A DNA stretch of 51,946 nucleotides from Guillardia theta CCMP2712 (GCF_000315625.1 NW_005434568.1:58989-110934), one strand, 5' to 3'; counted from the stretch's first letter, positions 1 through 11,461 are shown. Made by a program: numbers and translations. Notes: a model not told the origin generated them from the letters alone.

Positions 1-435
1 CATCTCTTCATTTCTTTTCTCTCACCTCTCACATTGCCAGAGGGTTCGCCAGAGAGTTTCTCAAGGACCTGGAGAGAGCAGACCCGACCACGGTGATTCT
101 CCTGCTCTTCCTTTCGCTTTTCCTCTTGCTACGGCTCCCACTCCTGTTTCTACTGCAATTCATCCCTCCTCCTCCTCCTGCACCTCCTCCTGCTCCTCCT
201 CCTTCTCCACTTCCTCCTCCGCCGCCGCCGCCGCCGCCTGACCGTCTCCTCCAGGGTCCTCAACATCATCCGCAGCGGCGAGATGGTGTCGGCGCGCGAG
301 ACGTTCCGCATGCCATCGCAGGGCAAGTGTGAGAGGTGCGGCTACATCAGCAGCCAGCGCCTCTGCAAGGCTTGTCTCCTCCTCGACGACCTCGATGCCA
401 AGAGGAAGGCGGCCATGATAGCCTACGAGACTTGA
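1..435 (+). CDS. CTU1: CTU1/NCS6 cytoplasmic tRNA 2-thiolation protein, C-terminal part
   Basis: Only the last two exons are in the window. One runs from about 41 to 92 and reads [17 protein letters not shown]; the last, from about 255 to the TGA at 433-435, reads [17 protein letters not shown] and then a zinc-ribbon-like segment [16 protein letters not shown]. The paired CxxC motifs and the IIxSGE segment are typical of the C-terminus of CTU1/NCS6, the ATP-pyrophosphatase that works with CTU2 to put the 2-thio group on U34 of cytoplasmic tRNAs for Lys, Glu and Gln. The catalytic domain lies off the left edge. The donor at 92/93 is phase 0, while the acceptor after 254 needs phase 2, so the exact junction is unresolved: an error, a non-canonical site, or an acceptor at 282 that would drop the conserved IIRSGE. 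The family call is fairly secure from the Cys motifs. Confidence 0.8.
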
Positions 436-1317
436 GGGTGGCATGTAGCCTTATGAGCCTCTCCAAGTTCCCAAGTGCCGAGCAGGCTCGGAGCCCGGCA
501 AGGCTGTCCGAGTCCGATCTAGTATGCAAGTCGACCGCCTAGTCACAGTAAACCGCAGTATTGCTCACTGAGGCCGGACGAAGCTCACTGAGGCCGGACT
601 CGCCGCCGATCGGACGGCGTACGGTACGGGCCCGGGTATGATGATCATGCGCCGGACTCGAACTTGAAGACCTCGGACCCCCCGCCGCCCCCGGGGCCGG
701 GCAGTGCCGCCGTACCGTACGGTAGCGGCCTCGGCTTCCGGTCCCGGCCGGGACTCGGGAGTCACGGTAGTACCGGGCGGCCGATGCAGTACGGCCCGGC
801 GGTGACGAAGTACTCAGGCCATCACTATACATGATGGCTACCGTCATTGGGTACCGCAGAAGATGGAAGACCTCAAGTTGTGAGTACCGCGGATGCTGGT
901 AGAAATTTTTTTTTCATTTATTTCCCAAGGGGTGGGGTATGACTAGTAGAAAGGGTGGGCATAAATGGAGGGGTATCTTGAAACACTACCCACCTTTTAA
1001 CTTGGTTTCATGTGTTTAGTAGGTAGGTGCTTCAGATATTTATCCCAACATCTAGGTGGGTACTCCTGTACATGAGGGGGTAGAGGTGATAGAATTCCAG
1101 TGAGAAGGGGTAGGGGTCACCTCGCGGGGGTGTAGAGTGGACTAGACCAGAACCTGCGATTAAGAGGAGGATAGGTAGGGTACTACTTTTTCTGGTACCG
1201 GTACTTTTACTATTGAAATACCCCGCCATATCCTAGAGTGTCCACGGTGGGGTATATACCCCTACCCATTCTTGAATGCGCAACCCCCTAGGCAAGGAGA
1301 GCAGCGGAGCGGCGAGA
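436..1317. other. Intergenic: GC-rich class B tract then GGGTA-rich class A tract
   Basis: No gene seen. Positions about 560-800 are GC-rich and made of short CCGG, GGCC, GTAC and GACTC-type words (class B). Positions about 930-1262 are rich in GGGTA/TACCC words (class A) and end 56 bases before the V-ATPase G start, so this is that gene's promoter region. Open frames on either strand here look like composition artefacts. Confidence 0.55.
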
Positions 1318-2475
1318 ATGTCCAACCAGCAGGGGATCGATCGGCTGTTGCAGGCGGAGCAGGAAGCGACGGAGACCGTGCAGCGAGCGAGGAAGGGTAA
1401 GACGATGGTGCTCGCTTGCCTGCTGCGTTGACAGTTGTACATGCTCGAGATGTTGTGAGGGATGGAGAGGAGTGTTCTTTGAGAGCTGCTTTCATAATGT
1501 CTGGGGTGTAAGTCGTGCATGTCAATGCTTGAAGTTGTGAATGTTGCGTGCATTGTTGCCTGGTGTTTATGATTCTGTGAAACATGAGAACAGTTGTTGC
1601 TGCGTTCACACCATTGAAGTGCTGATGAAAGACTAATGAAAACTCTGATGGCGCACCTGATGCAAAGTTGACGCAAGTCCAGTGCGGTGCATCTTTCATC
1701 CGCTGCTCATGATGATGATTTTTCTTGATTTTTCTTGATTTCATTTCTTCATGGAGTATCTGTATAAATCGAAAATGTGTCGTTCCCGTAATCCTTGCAC
1801 GTTTGATATGTGGCAATGAGAAAACAATCATGTTTGTGGATTTCTGTTGTTGGTAGAGGTGTAGCGTTGCGACAAGAAGCCATGCTATGTCGAGTGTCGT
1901 TGTATGTTGTTTGCCATGTTGAATATAGAAGTGTTGTACAAGCATGCTTTGTCTCTGAGCATGCGAGTGAATGGACAACGCGGCATCTTCTTACATGATT
2001 GCCTACAGCCAAGGCCGCTCGTATCAAGCAGGCCCGCGATGAGGCAGCGGAGGAGATTAACAAGTACAGACAGCAGCTAGAGATGGAGTACCAGAAGGTT
2101 CAGTCATCGGTGAGACCCTCGCACTCTCCGCCCTCCCCCCTGACGTCGATGCCGCAGGGGATGACCATCTCCGACAAGTCTGCTCGCTTGAACCAGGAGA
2201 CTGAGGGGCAGCTCATGGAGATCCGCAGGAGTGCCGAGGTTCGTTGAGGACAAGGAGGAGGGGAGGGGAAGAGGGAATGAAGAAGATAGGAAGGAGGAGG
2301 AGGGGAGGAGAGGCAGGGGAGAAGGAGATGGCAAGACAGGAGCGGGGGAGGGAGGGCCCCGGCCCGTGAGAAATGCGAGTGGAGGTCTGACTTGTTTGGT
2401 CAGGCGAATCGCGTCAACGTCGTGCGTCAGATCCTGGCGTGGGTCTCGTCGGTAGATACGAACCCTCCCAAGTAG
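1318..2475 (+). CDS. V-type proton ATPase subunit G
   Basis: Peripheral-stalk subunit of the vacuolar H+-ATPase; it pairs with subunit E to tie V1 to V0 at acidic endomembranes. Four exons give a phase-consistent protein of about 115 residues, the normal family length: 1318-1396, 2009-2109, 2158-2238 and 2404-2475 (stop TAG 2473-2475). The N-terminus MSNQQGIDRLLQAEQEA and the following RARKAKAARIKQARDEA are the hallmark of subunit G (GIxxLLxAE, then a basic/acidic helix). The rest is one long coiled coil, ending VRQILAWVSSVDTNPPK. Intron 1 is 612 bases, much longer than the other two (48 and 165) and the longest identified among the small genes here. The gene converges on SPT5, with 188 bases between stops, and its upstream region is a class A tract. 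Confidence 0.93.
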
Positions 2476-2663
2476 ATGCGAGTGAGGGATGAAAGCCGGG
2501 CGGGCCTTGGGACGGAATAAACCTTGGCTATAGCGTTTGTGGAAGGAACCGGGACACGATTCTTGCTCTCTTTCTTGTGTTGGTGCTCGCTGCTTGCAAG
2601 GTAACACTGAGAAGCCCTGAGGGCCTGGCTAGAGAGCAGGAGGGCGACAGCTCGTAGCTCCTC
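2476..2663. other. Convergent 3' spacer between V-ATPase G and SPT5
   Basis: A 188-base spacer between two facing stop codons. It shows no repeat and neither class A nor class B texture, in contrast to the upstream regions of both genes. Presumably it holds both polyadenylation regions; I see no clear signal. Confidence 0.5.
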
Positions 2664-5600
2664 CTAGGCCTCGGGCACATGGACTGCCAGCAGAGGCATG
2701 TCGATGATCTGAGAGGGAGTGAGCGAGTCGAGGGCAAGAGGAGGAGGACGGACCTTGATGTCGGAGTTGAGATCCATCTTGACGATTCCATCTACAGCAG
2801 GATGGTGAGCGGGAGAAGTCGAAAGTAGAGCAGGTGGGGGATCACAGAAGAGGGGAAAGGCAGGAGGTGGGAGGAGGGTTGATAGTGAGAGGGGAGGATG
2901 CGTTTCCGACCTCTTCCATCGATACCGATGAGCTTTCCTGTGCTCCCCTTGAGCTCTCCCTGCAATCCTTCAGACGAGAGCATCCGAGACAAGAAACTTC
3001 ACCTGTAGGATAATGACGGAAGAGTTCTTCTGCGGCACAACCTGCACTACCACATGAGCTGACCGATCGCATCGTCCTCTCGTCTCCCCCCCAGCTCCGC
3101 TCCGCTTCCCCCACTCCTCTCAGTTCCCAGATCGCCCCGCCATCCGTCTCTCCCCCCACCCCATCCTCCTCTCCACGGGCTCCACCGCTTCGAGGTCCTC
3201 CGCCGGCACCATCTGACAGGCAAGCCAGTCAGTTTGACACTTCGCACGCAGCAGCTGAGTACCGTTGACTGTCCTCCTTGCATCTCGACTTTGCAGTCGG
3301 GGCCCTGCATATCTTTGTCAATGACTCCTCCTCCTCCTCCTCCTCCTCCTCCTCCTCCTCCTCTGTGCCTTCCTTCACTCTTCTTGACCACCCTCTCTCC
3401 CCCCTCGCATCTTCCTCCTCCTCATCCCCCGACCTTGACTTCGACGACGACACCGGTGCGATCGATGAACTCTCCGGACACGATCCGGACTTCAATGCGC
3501 TTGAGGCACCAGTTGGACACCTGCACCAACTTCAGGCGAACCTGCCGGACGAGGAGAAGCATGCAAGACAAAGCCCAACTCCTCTACATGCTCCTCCTCC
3601 TCCTCCTCCTCCTCCACATCCTTCCTTCCTCCTCCTCCCCTCTCCTTCCTCCTCCCCTTTCCATCCGCTTTACCTGCGGTGCAGCTCTGACAGGAAAGTC
3701 TCCTCCTGCAGAATCTGGTCAAACAAGTTGCCGAGGGTGAACTAAGAGGGCAGACCAGGAGTCGCAGGAGTTTGCGGGGTACCCTGGTCGAAGGGAGTTT
3801 GACCTGTCTGCCAGTTGCCCTGGCCGTATCCGTAGGACTGCAAAGAGGAGGGTGAGCAGGCAGAACGAGACGAGGGGGAACAGGGCTGAGGTGAGCTTTG
3901 AGGGCGAAAAGATAGGTTATGTTCCCCGGAGGCGCAAGCAGGAGCACGAGCAGGAGAAGGTGCAGGAGAAGGGTATGAGGGGGAGGGGGAGGTGGAGGTG
4001 GAGGGGGAGGAGCAGCAGCATCAAAAGCAAGGGCAAGGGTCACCGCATAGCCTCCGGGAGTCGATGGAGTGAAGGGACTTGCTCCTTCTCCTGGGGTGGT
4101 TGGGTTGAGAGCTCCAGGCGTCTGAACGTAGTTGCTGCAGACACGTCAAGGGAGGTAATCAGGCACAGGAGATGAGATGAGAGGAGAGGAGAGGAGAGAG
4201 CTGGAATAGCAGCACAGGAGGAAGATATCAACCTGCTGTAACCACCATATGCCGTAGGAGTAGCTGGGGTAGCAGCGGGATGTTCGTAGGGTGAGGCCTG
4301 GGATGAGAGTGAGAGGTGGAGAGGAGAAGGAAATGGTCAGTCTACGTAGGCTCCAGGAGTAGCAGGAGTCCCGGCATCCCATGACTGAGAAAACAGTCAG
4401 CACGAGGTAAAAGAGAGTGAGGGAGGAAAGGAGAGGGAAAAAGAGACAGTTGGAGGCAAGCACGCTAAGGGAGCAAGACTCATGTTGCGCAACGGGTGAA
4501 GGGGAAGCAAGTAGGAGGGGTCAAGCGAGTGTACCGTGCTGTCGTGCATGGGGGTACCAGGAGTGTTGGGATCGAAGAAGTTACGAGGAGTTGAAGGCGT
4601 CCTAGTCTCAATATGTCATTCTCGTCCTCTTTCTCCTCCTCCTCCTCCTCCTCCTCCTCCCTCCCTCCCTCCCTCCCTCCCATCCTCTTCCCCTTCTCCC
4701 CTCATTCGACTTCCGTTCTATCTTCCTCATTTCCTATCCGCACAATCCCTAGCAGCCCATGGTCCTCAGCTCACCCTGGCTCCGCATAAGGGTTCGGCGT
4801 CTGGCTGCCATCGTGAGCAGGAGTGGAAGGAGTCCATGCAGGCGTCTGACTTCCGGCCTGTGTTCCCAGTCTCAGCTCCCGACAGTTCAGCAGGGACCAG
4901 TTCAGCTGGCCTTCACCTGGAAGTGATCGGAGGAGGGAGTCTGCGGGATGGCCATGTGGGAGGGGATAACACGCTTCTCATCTTCACAAGAAGTTAGTTA
5001 GTCTCCTCCTCTCCTTCTCTGGCTGCATTGAGTATAGAACCACATCCTCCTCTTCCTCCTCTCCCCTCCCTCCCTCCTCTTTGGCCTCACCGACGAGATC
5101 GACAACATCCGTCTTCTTCACAGCAACCTGCGCCACCCCTCATCGATCCACAGGTGATAGGTGCTCTGCTCTCTGACCTTCTTGTGAGTCGCATCAAGTT
5201 CAACGCGGCAGATCGCGTCCGTCTCCTCCTTGACAGTTCCCACCTGAGCTCCAGCTCTCACTCCCCTCTCCTCCCCAGACCCTCCTCCCCACCTTCCCCT
5301 TGTCGAAACCTCGGATGATTCGAACTCGCTTCCCCTCCCATGACGCTCCTCGTCCTCTCCCAGCTGCCCTGAAGCCTCCTGGCTGCATCGCACCGGCTCC
5401 TCCCATGCCTCCAGGGAAGCCTCCTCTCCCCGCGTCTCCCATACGGCCAGGGATGAGAGAAGCTGCGCAAGCTCGTCAACCTCAGCGCGAAAGACCCCAG
5501 AGGCTCACCGGCTCCGCCGAGGGTGTTGGTGGGATCGTTTTCCTAGGGGCAGAGGTCAGCTCCAGCAACGCCCCTCACTCCCTTCACCTTGTGCTTACTC

Positions 5601-8205
5601 TGACCCATCAGCACACACTGCCTCGACCTCATCACAAACATTCCTGAAGGTAGTTCCCATCAGTCAACCCTCCGTCCCCTCCCGTCGGCGTCCCCTCCCC
5701 TGCCCATCCTCCTGTCCTCCCGTCCTCACTTCCTCCACTCCCACCTGCATTCTCCATCCTTGCAGGCGAATACAGGAACAGGAAGGCGCGGAAGATGTGG
5801 CGGACAGTTCCTGTCTTGCCCTTCATCGGGCCATCTCCCACGACCCTCACGACGTCTCCCTGTCAGTCCTGCCCGTCAGCTGCAAGTGAAACTCCCAGCT
5901 CCTCCCCACCTGCGCGATCGTCTGCTGCTCCCCGTCAAGAGCAACAGCTGTGGCGCTCTTCTTGTGCGGCTGGACATCAGCAGGGCGGACAGCTCGGATC
6001 TTCCCGTAGTTGTCGAGGACCTGCCAGTCAACATCACAGGCCATCGCTCCTTCCCCCACGCGTCAAACGCACTTGAAGCGTATCCTTCTCCAGCTGAACG
6101 ACTACCCCGACAGAAGGCATCGTCATCGAGGAGGAAGCAGATTCTGCAGGTCAAGCGCATCAGCAGGTCTGTCCGTTGAAGACAAGAGGAAGGACCGAGC
6201 AGGACAAGATCATAGAGGCGGAAAGCGCCGACGACATCCAGGCCCGAGCTCACCTAGAGTGCAGGAGTGAGGGACGCGAGGAGGACTCGCCGAGGAGGCG
6301 AGAGGAGTAGGATAGAAGGAAAGAGGACGGGCGAGATAGATGAAAGAGGAGAAAAGTTACCTCGTTGGTGTCCTGCAGATCGGAAGAGAATACGAGGATT
6401 TCCTCGCGGTTGACGTCGGTCAGGATGTAAATCGTCTCTCCCTCCACTCGAACAACAGTTCCAGTCACTCCTGCTCGTCTGCCATTGACAACCTGCAGTA
6501 GACCATCATGTCTTTGAAGCTCGAGGCAAAGAGAATGAAGAAAGGAGGAAGGAGAAAGGGAGGCAGAGGAAGGAGAAAGGAGGAGGGAGGAAGTAGGCGA
6601 ATCGAACAAGTCCGAGGATACCTTGACATGGTCACCAGCTTCGAAGTATTTCTCGAGCTCTTCCATGTTGAACTCCAATTTCTGCTTGATCGCCTCGTGG
6701 CGCGGCCGAATGATGACCCTCTTGCCGTCTATCGAGTCGACGTCTCCCAGCAAATCTCTCAGCTCTCCTTCCTTCACGCGCACAACATCTCCTTTGTTCA
6801 AGATAACTTTGCGCTTGTGGATAGACGTCAGGTGTGTCATGGATCGGTTCGGGAGCCCGTCCTCAGTCTTGGCGTCTTGTTCAAAGATTTTGAGATCGTC
6901 TAACTCCGGTTGGATGTCACTCCCGAGAGTGAGACTCTGCGAAAGCAAATGTGAAGACAACACAAGGCAACGCAAGCTCGGCTCACCTTGACTGCAAACC
7001 ATTTCTTCACGAATCCTCCGCCGGTGAAGGTAAAATCGCCGTCAACAGTGTAAACGTTGTCTCCAGAGCTCTGGTCTCGATGATTCTCGATTCCCCACCT
7101 GACATATGAGATCAGCATGACTGCACCATCGCACACACATCAAAGCAGCCTACTTGTCAAGATCAGACTCGCCGTAGTTGTCGGGGTTGAAGAGCCTGCG
7201 CGGCGGGATGAACTTTGACCTGCGTTTCTTCGCCTCTGAATCATCGAAGGCGCTGTAGTCGTTGGTGTCAACCCTCGGGACAAGTTTGACTTCCACCTGA
7301 AGACAGCAGGTCAGAGCGGGGACGAGGGAAAGGGACACTCCTCATACCTCATTCCGGTTGTGTTCGACAGCCAGCACTTGCACGATGTCTCCCTTGTACT
7401 TGCCACGTCGGACACGCGCCCAACCACCAGGCTGAGCGCTGAGAGACTTCTTGATGATGACGACGGTGTCTGTCATCTCCTTCACGGGAACAAGCTTCAT
7501 CTTTGTGGCGTAGACTCCTCGAAGGCCGCTGAGAGCCTCCTTGACAAATGCCTCCTTGTACGCCTCGACATAGATGTAGCCGAGAGACTGTTCGTTCCAG
7601 TATGCGCAAGTAATATGAATCGGTTTGCCTTCTTTGGCCAACGTGACAAACTTGTTCATTAGCTGAATCACCAGCGTCTTCTCAGTTCCATTGGCAACTT
7701 TAATACACCACACTTTTGGGTCTTTGGTTGCATCAGGAAGCCTTGCGTTCTTGACGTTCTCGTCGGTGATGCCGTCTAGAGCTTCATCATCATGCATGGC
7801 GCCGCGGTATCTGGCATCAAGATCCTCTTGTGTCAGATCGGCAGTTAAGAAGTCGTGCCTCCTGTAACTGTTGCGCATCTGTGCAGCCATCTTTTCAGCC
7901 TCGTTGTCGCTGAGTTCTTCTTCTCCATCACTATCTTCATCTCTTCGAGATTTCTTTGACTTCTTCCTCTTCTTTCTGTCATCTTCCTCCTCCTCCTCAT
8001 CGTCGTCATCGTCAGCAGCGTCGTCCACGTAGTACGAGCGTGATCGTTTTCCTTTCTTCTTACCTCTCGACTCCTCGCGTTCGTCTTCCTCCTCACTTTC
8101 TTCATCAGCCTCTACCTCCTCGTCTTCGTCGTCGTCCTCTTCTGCGTCTGAGTTCTTCCTGTCCTTGGAAGCACGTCTATCGTCATCACTGTCGGACTCT
8201 ACCAT
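2664..8205 (-). CDS. SPT5: Transcription elongation factor SPT5 (DSIF large subunit)
   Basis: SPT5 binds RNA polymerase II with SPT4 and acts in promoter-proximal pausing, elongation and capping. Exon 1 (from ATG at 8205 to about 7349) encodes a very acidic N-terminus (residues 1-105), then the NGN domain (about 163-245, starting KVWCIKVANGTEKTLVIQL) and the first KOW (GGWARVRRGKYKGDIVQV). Later exons give further KOW domains: GDVVRVKEGELRDLLGDV near 6775, NGRRAGVTGTVVRVEGETI near 6450, SVGVVVQLEKDTLQ near 6090, VVGDGPMKGKTGTVRHIFR near 5810 and RVRIIRGFDKGK near 5310. A TP-rich C-terminal repeat region spans about 4600-3745 (TPSTPRNFFDPNTPGTP, ASPYEHPAATPATPTAYGG), the expected target of CDK9-type kinases. 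The terminal KOW (GEFIDRTGVVVEVK, GPDCKVEMQGGQST, MVPAEDLEAVEP) and GIVKMDLNSDIK precede the stop at 2664-2666. I count over a dozen short introns; several boundaries were checked for phase, not all. Confidence 0.93.
3323..3363 (+). repeat. (CTC)n microsatellite in an SPT5 intron
   Basis: Uninterrupted CTC/TCC triplets lie in the intron between the exons ending VVVEVK and starting GPDCKV. Similar (TCC)n/(CCCT)n tracts occur in introns at about 4636-4680 and 3595-3615. They create long but meaningless poly-Ser, poly-Pro and poly-Glu frames. Confidence 0.8.
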
Positions 8206-8685
8206 GTTGCGGGTCGAACTGTTTCAAACGTGCATCAGCGATCAAGAAGTGATCAACAATGGTGGAACACTGTACACTTATGAGTGCAACGGCACTTACA
8301 CGACATGAGAACGAGAAACAAGCGATGAGGGTGTGACTCAACCATGATAGGAAAATATCGAGTGATATGTGCGCCATGAAAACAACAGGGCAGACCAGAA
8401 GGAGAAAACAGACGTGTTCAAAGATGAATGAAACGAAAATGGGGAAAGGAAGGTTCTGGAATGGGAGTGATGATGTTTTGTGTGTTGAGGGGAGAAAGAA
8501 GAGGAGAGGGAGCTAGATAAACAAGGCGTAGTAAGGCAGCACGGCAGTATGAGAGTACGAGAGGGAAGTCAGAACAGGAGACGAGGGGTGAAGGAGGGAT
8601 GAGGGAGTGCAAGAGCAGATGTTGAGTAAGGAGTTAAGAGTTAGGAATAGGCCAAGCAGAGGTACTGTGGGGAGATCGGGAGGAA
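8206..8685. other. SPT5 upstream region, no feature recognised
   Basis: Sequence 5' of SPT5 on the minus strand. It is purine-rich on the plus strand from about 8400 onward. I find no gene or strong repeat before the tandem array at 8686. Confidence 0.4.
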
Positions 8686-8816
8686 GAGACCAAGAAGGGA
8701 GGAGGGAGGAAGTTACAAGAGACCAAGAAGGGAGGAGGGAGGAGGGAGGAAGTTACTAGAGACCAAGAAGGGAGGAGGGAGGAAGTTACTAGAGACCAAG
8801 AAGGGAGGAGGGAGGC
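8686..8816 (+). repeat. Minisatellite, about 33-base purine-rich unit
   Basis: Four consecutive units begin GAGACCAAGAAGGGAGGAGG at 8686, 8719, 8759 and 8792. Unit lengths are 33, 40 (an extra GGAGGGA) and 33, with the last unit truncated. The array lies between SPT5 (-) and the first Zn-cluster gene (+). Confidence 0.9.
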
Positions 8817-8934
8817 AGAAGGAGGGAGGGAGAGCATCAGAACGAGGGAAGGAGATCGTGTGGGAGGGAGAGGAGTAGCGTGAGGGGGGGAAGGGAACAT
8901 GGTGGCAGAGCGAGCGAGGATAATGAAGCAACAC

Positions 8935-9175
8935 AGTGGTAGGGTAGTCTTCCAGCTACCGGTGTGTAAATCACCCCTACCACATCTTTGACTGCAATCA
9001 ACAGTACATTTATGGGGTAAGAAGGCCAGACATGCATCGTCAGGGAGGGTACGGTGCTGAGACATGGACCGGGTAGCATACTACCCCACCCTACAAATAA
9101 ACTGAGCAGACGAGGACTCAGGATGAGGGGGTGATGTTTGTAGTACCGGTGCATTGCTAGTCATAACCACCGGTG
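8935..9175. other. Class A tract (GGGTA/TACCC-rich)
   Basis: Dense words such as GGTAGGGTAG, CACCCCTACCAC, TACTACCCCACCCTAC and TAGTACCGGTG. It lies between the divergent SPT5 and Zn-cluster genes and is followed at once by a class B tract. Confidence 0.5.
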
Positions 9176-9224
9176 ATAAATATTCCTTCCTTGTAAAACT
9201 TCAAGTTCCAAACTCCCGTGAGAG

Positions 9225-9530
9225 TCACAGAGTCAGCCCGGGCCGCCGCCGCCGGAAACCGCCGGGCCCGGAACCTCCTTTACTCAACTCGGCGTTGCGT
9301 TATATACTTCGGAGCCGGGAACCTGAGCCTCGGAGTACGGGACCGTGAGTGAACGACTCAGTCGAACCGGCGTGGCCCGCCGGTGGCGGCGGCCCGGAGT
9401 CACTGGCAGCCGGCCGGGCCAGGCCAGGCCCCCGGCCCGGGGCCCGGCGCTCAGTGCGGCCCGGCCGGCGGCCGCGGCCCGCCGATGTCACCTTCCGAGT
9501 TCCGAGTTCCGAGACTCACGCCGCGGCGCC
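9225..9530. other. Class B tract (CCGG/GGCC/GTAC/GACTC-rich)
   Basis: Very GC-rich, with repeated CCGGGCC-type and GGCCCGG-type words and ACTCAGTCG/GAGTCACTG words. The reading frames across it look compositional and resemble no protein family. It is upstream of the Zn-cluster gene at 10090. Confidence 0.5.
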
Positions 9531-9748
9531 GCCCTACGTCGTCCCTATTGTAGCTGTTGCTGTCCTTTCAGTGCGCTTGTGCACAGAGCCACTGACCTGA
9601 GGTGAGGCTCCGGATCAGAGTCATTAGTTGCCTAAACCCCGAGCCGTGGCAAACAGAGCGGGGGCAAATCCCCCTAGACCCCATCCTTGCCCCGGTTCCC
9701 CCAAGAAACACCTTGCAAAGTCCTTTCTTAAAAAGGAAAAAAAAATCC

Positions 9749-9950
9749 GGGGGGGGGGGGGGGGTGAGTAAAACTCTAAAAGTTAAGATCGTGGTACAAA
9801 TTATAATATTATTGACTCTGAAAACCAAACGGTAGTAAGGTTAAAAACCGCCGTGTAACGGCAGGGACAGCTAATCCTACCCTATTTCAAATCCTCAAAC
9901 ACGCCACCCCCCAATCCACCTAGAAAGCAGAACAACCCCCCCCCCCCCCC
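9749..9950. repeat. Paired homopolymers: G16 and C15
   Basis: A run of 16 G at 9749-9764 and a run of 15 C at 9936-9950, each next to A-rich sequence, are separated by 171 bases. They could pair as inverted homopolymers or form G-quadruplex/i-motif structures. Run lengths in a draft assembly are unreliable. Confidence 0.6.
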
Positions 9951-10089
9951 AGAAAAGCAAAATGACAACGCTTCACTACATGACCATTTTTTTTTTCCGA
10001 AACACGGTACGAAATACTCCGAAGCCAGGAGCTAACGAGGGAGGAGCGGAGGAGGGTGGGGGTCATAGGGTCAGTGAGAACGGCGAGCC

Positions 10090-10593
10090 ATGCAGGGCGG
10101 ACTTCTGTCCACGCAGCCTTCGCTCTGTGCTAGCAGCAGCAGCCTCCATGGCTCCTGGTGCTCCCCCCTCGAGGACGCCATCTCCCACATGGTCGTACGG
10201 GCCGATGACCTCCTCTCCTTCATCGACTTCGCCGAGCTTGACGTCGATCTTGACGACCAACACTGCCTGGCAGCTTCGCCAGCGATGCAGGACATGGCAG
10301 TAGCGGCAGCTGCTCGGGAGCTACCGGAGGTCGACGACGCACCAGCCTCCCCAGCCATCGCGGCTGCTCAGCCAGGCGCGGTGGTCCGACCGCAAGAGCT
10401 TGCGCTGGCCGAGGACAAGACAAGGAGGAACTACACCAAACAAGCTTGCTTGGCGTGCAAGCGGAAGAAGCAGAAGTGCGAGGAAGGGAGGCCGTGCCAT
10501 CGCTGCATCAACGGGCTGAGGACATGTACGGACGTGGCACCGCGTCAGCGGAGGAGGCGGAGGGCGTGGGCTCGAGGAGTAACGCAAGGCTAG
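10090..10593 (+). CDS. Zn(II)2Cys6 binuclear-cluster protein, copy 1
   Basis: A single-exon frame of 167 residues from an ATG at 10090. Near the C-terminus six cysteines (120, 123, 130, 136, 139, 146) have exact C-X2-C-X6-C-X5-C-X2-C-X6-C spacing, with basic residues after the second Cys (CKRKKQKC), as in GAL4-type DNA-binding domains. A basic tail RQRRRRR follows. Residues 27-58 form an acidic/hydrophobic segment (PLEDAISHMVV, DDLLSFIDFAELDVDLDD) that resembles an activation motif. Likely a nuclear DNA-binding regulator; the target is unknown. The family is best known in fungi, where the cluster is usually N-terminal; here it is at the C-terminal end. Its 437-base core is almost identical to the inverted copy at 12875-13311. 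Confidence 0.8.
   Translation: MQGGLLSTQPSLCASSSSLHGSWCSPLEDAISHMVVRADDLLSFIDFAELDVDLDDQHCLAASPAMQDMAVAAAARELPEVDDAPASPAIAAAQPGAVVRPQELALAEDKTRRNYTKQACLACKRKKQKCEEGRPCHRCINGLRTCTDVAPRQRRRRRAWARGVTQG
10137..10573 (+). repeat. 437-base inverted-duplicate cassette, left arm
   Basis: Matches 12875-13311 in reverse complement. By eye I saw only a handful of substitutions (GAT/GAG and GCG/GTG, which change residues, and one synonymous change). Identity stops abruptly at both ends: after GTGGGCTC on the 3' side and at a CAG run on the 5' side. Only the coding core was copied, not the gene's flanks. Confidence 0.9.
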
Positions 10594-11374
10594 CTGCCTT
10601 CATGTTACAGGATAAGAGTAGAAGGAATTGCCGAGAGGAGTATCGAGATGATCGTTTGTGTGGACATCTAGAGGACATCATGGCACTGGAGATGGAGACT
10701 CTAAAAAAAGAATAAATGCATCTTCAGCTTTAAAAGAAAGAATTGTCTGCAGAATTTTCGTGAAAAGAAAGAATTTTCTGCCAAATATCCCACCTTGTTC
10801 ATTGCAGAGGTTGTAAATCTCTGCCCCCTTTTGGTTCAACCATGCAGAAAAGTGACGCACGAGCTTGTTGAATTACTCGGAATGGCAGAAGAGACAATTC
10901 CTTGTCACAATTCGTGTGTGAACGTGTAATCTTGCCCCATGCCCAGCATACAAGGCAACGCCACCGCTTGATTCGCTCAATGGCCCCAACACGGCCTGAT
11001 GGAACCTGACACAGAAACCAAGAAAAAGCCTCTTGCGGCATGAGAATAGCATAATCAAACAGAGTGGGAGAATGTCCCACCATTCATCCTTCTCCCTCCC
11101 TGTCACAGTGTTCTCCTATATTAGTATGCCGCTCGGACTGACCGTCCACAAGGCCAGTGCCGAGATGTGGCATGGAGTGCCAAAGTTGGAGGAGCAGCCA
11201 TCTTCGCAGACTGTCCGATGGCATGCCACGAATTACGTCAACCCGACCTGTAGCATACATCGTCTACAGTTTGTGATTATGTTGTCTTGCACGTTTGCAT
11301 TCGATTCAGGTGCTTACCGATATATCATTCGCGCAACAGCTGGTACATAAGAATGCGACGTTTCCCGACTTGCT

Positions 11375-11461
11375 CGAGGACGAGAGGCCATGCCATCGCT
11401 GCGTCAATGCACACAGGAAGTGCACGGACGACGACACGGAGAGCGTGAAGAGGAGAAGGCA
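11375..11461 (+). pseudogene. 3' half of a Zn(II)2Cys6 gene (fragment A)
   Basis: Encodes EDERPCHRCVNAHRKCTDDD, then ESVKRRR: the last three cluster cysteines plus the basic tail, closely matching the 3' half of the intact gene at 20543-21085. The first three cysteines are missing. Homology begins exactly where fragment B (19131-19357, opposite strand) ends, sharing one base of the intact gene. The surrounding frame (from 11295) has no other recognisable domain. Most likely a gene broken by rearrangement; an exon of an unrecognised gene is the alternative. Confidence 0.7.

Noticed and set aside
3047-4043. Long poly-Pro, poly-Ser and poly-Glu open frames on both strands
   Set aside because: They are translations of (CTC)n/(TCC)n microsatellites in SPT5 introns; the real exons in other frames explain the region.
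8686-8816. Regular repeat array considered as a CRISPR
   Set aside because: The units are contiguous with no unique spacers: a purine-rich minisatellite in a eukaryotic genome. No CRISPR array is seen anywhere in the window.
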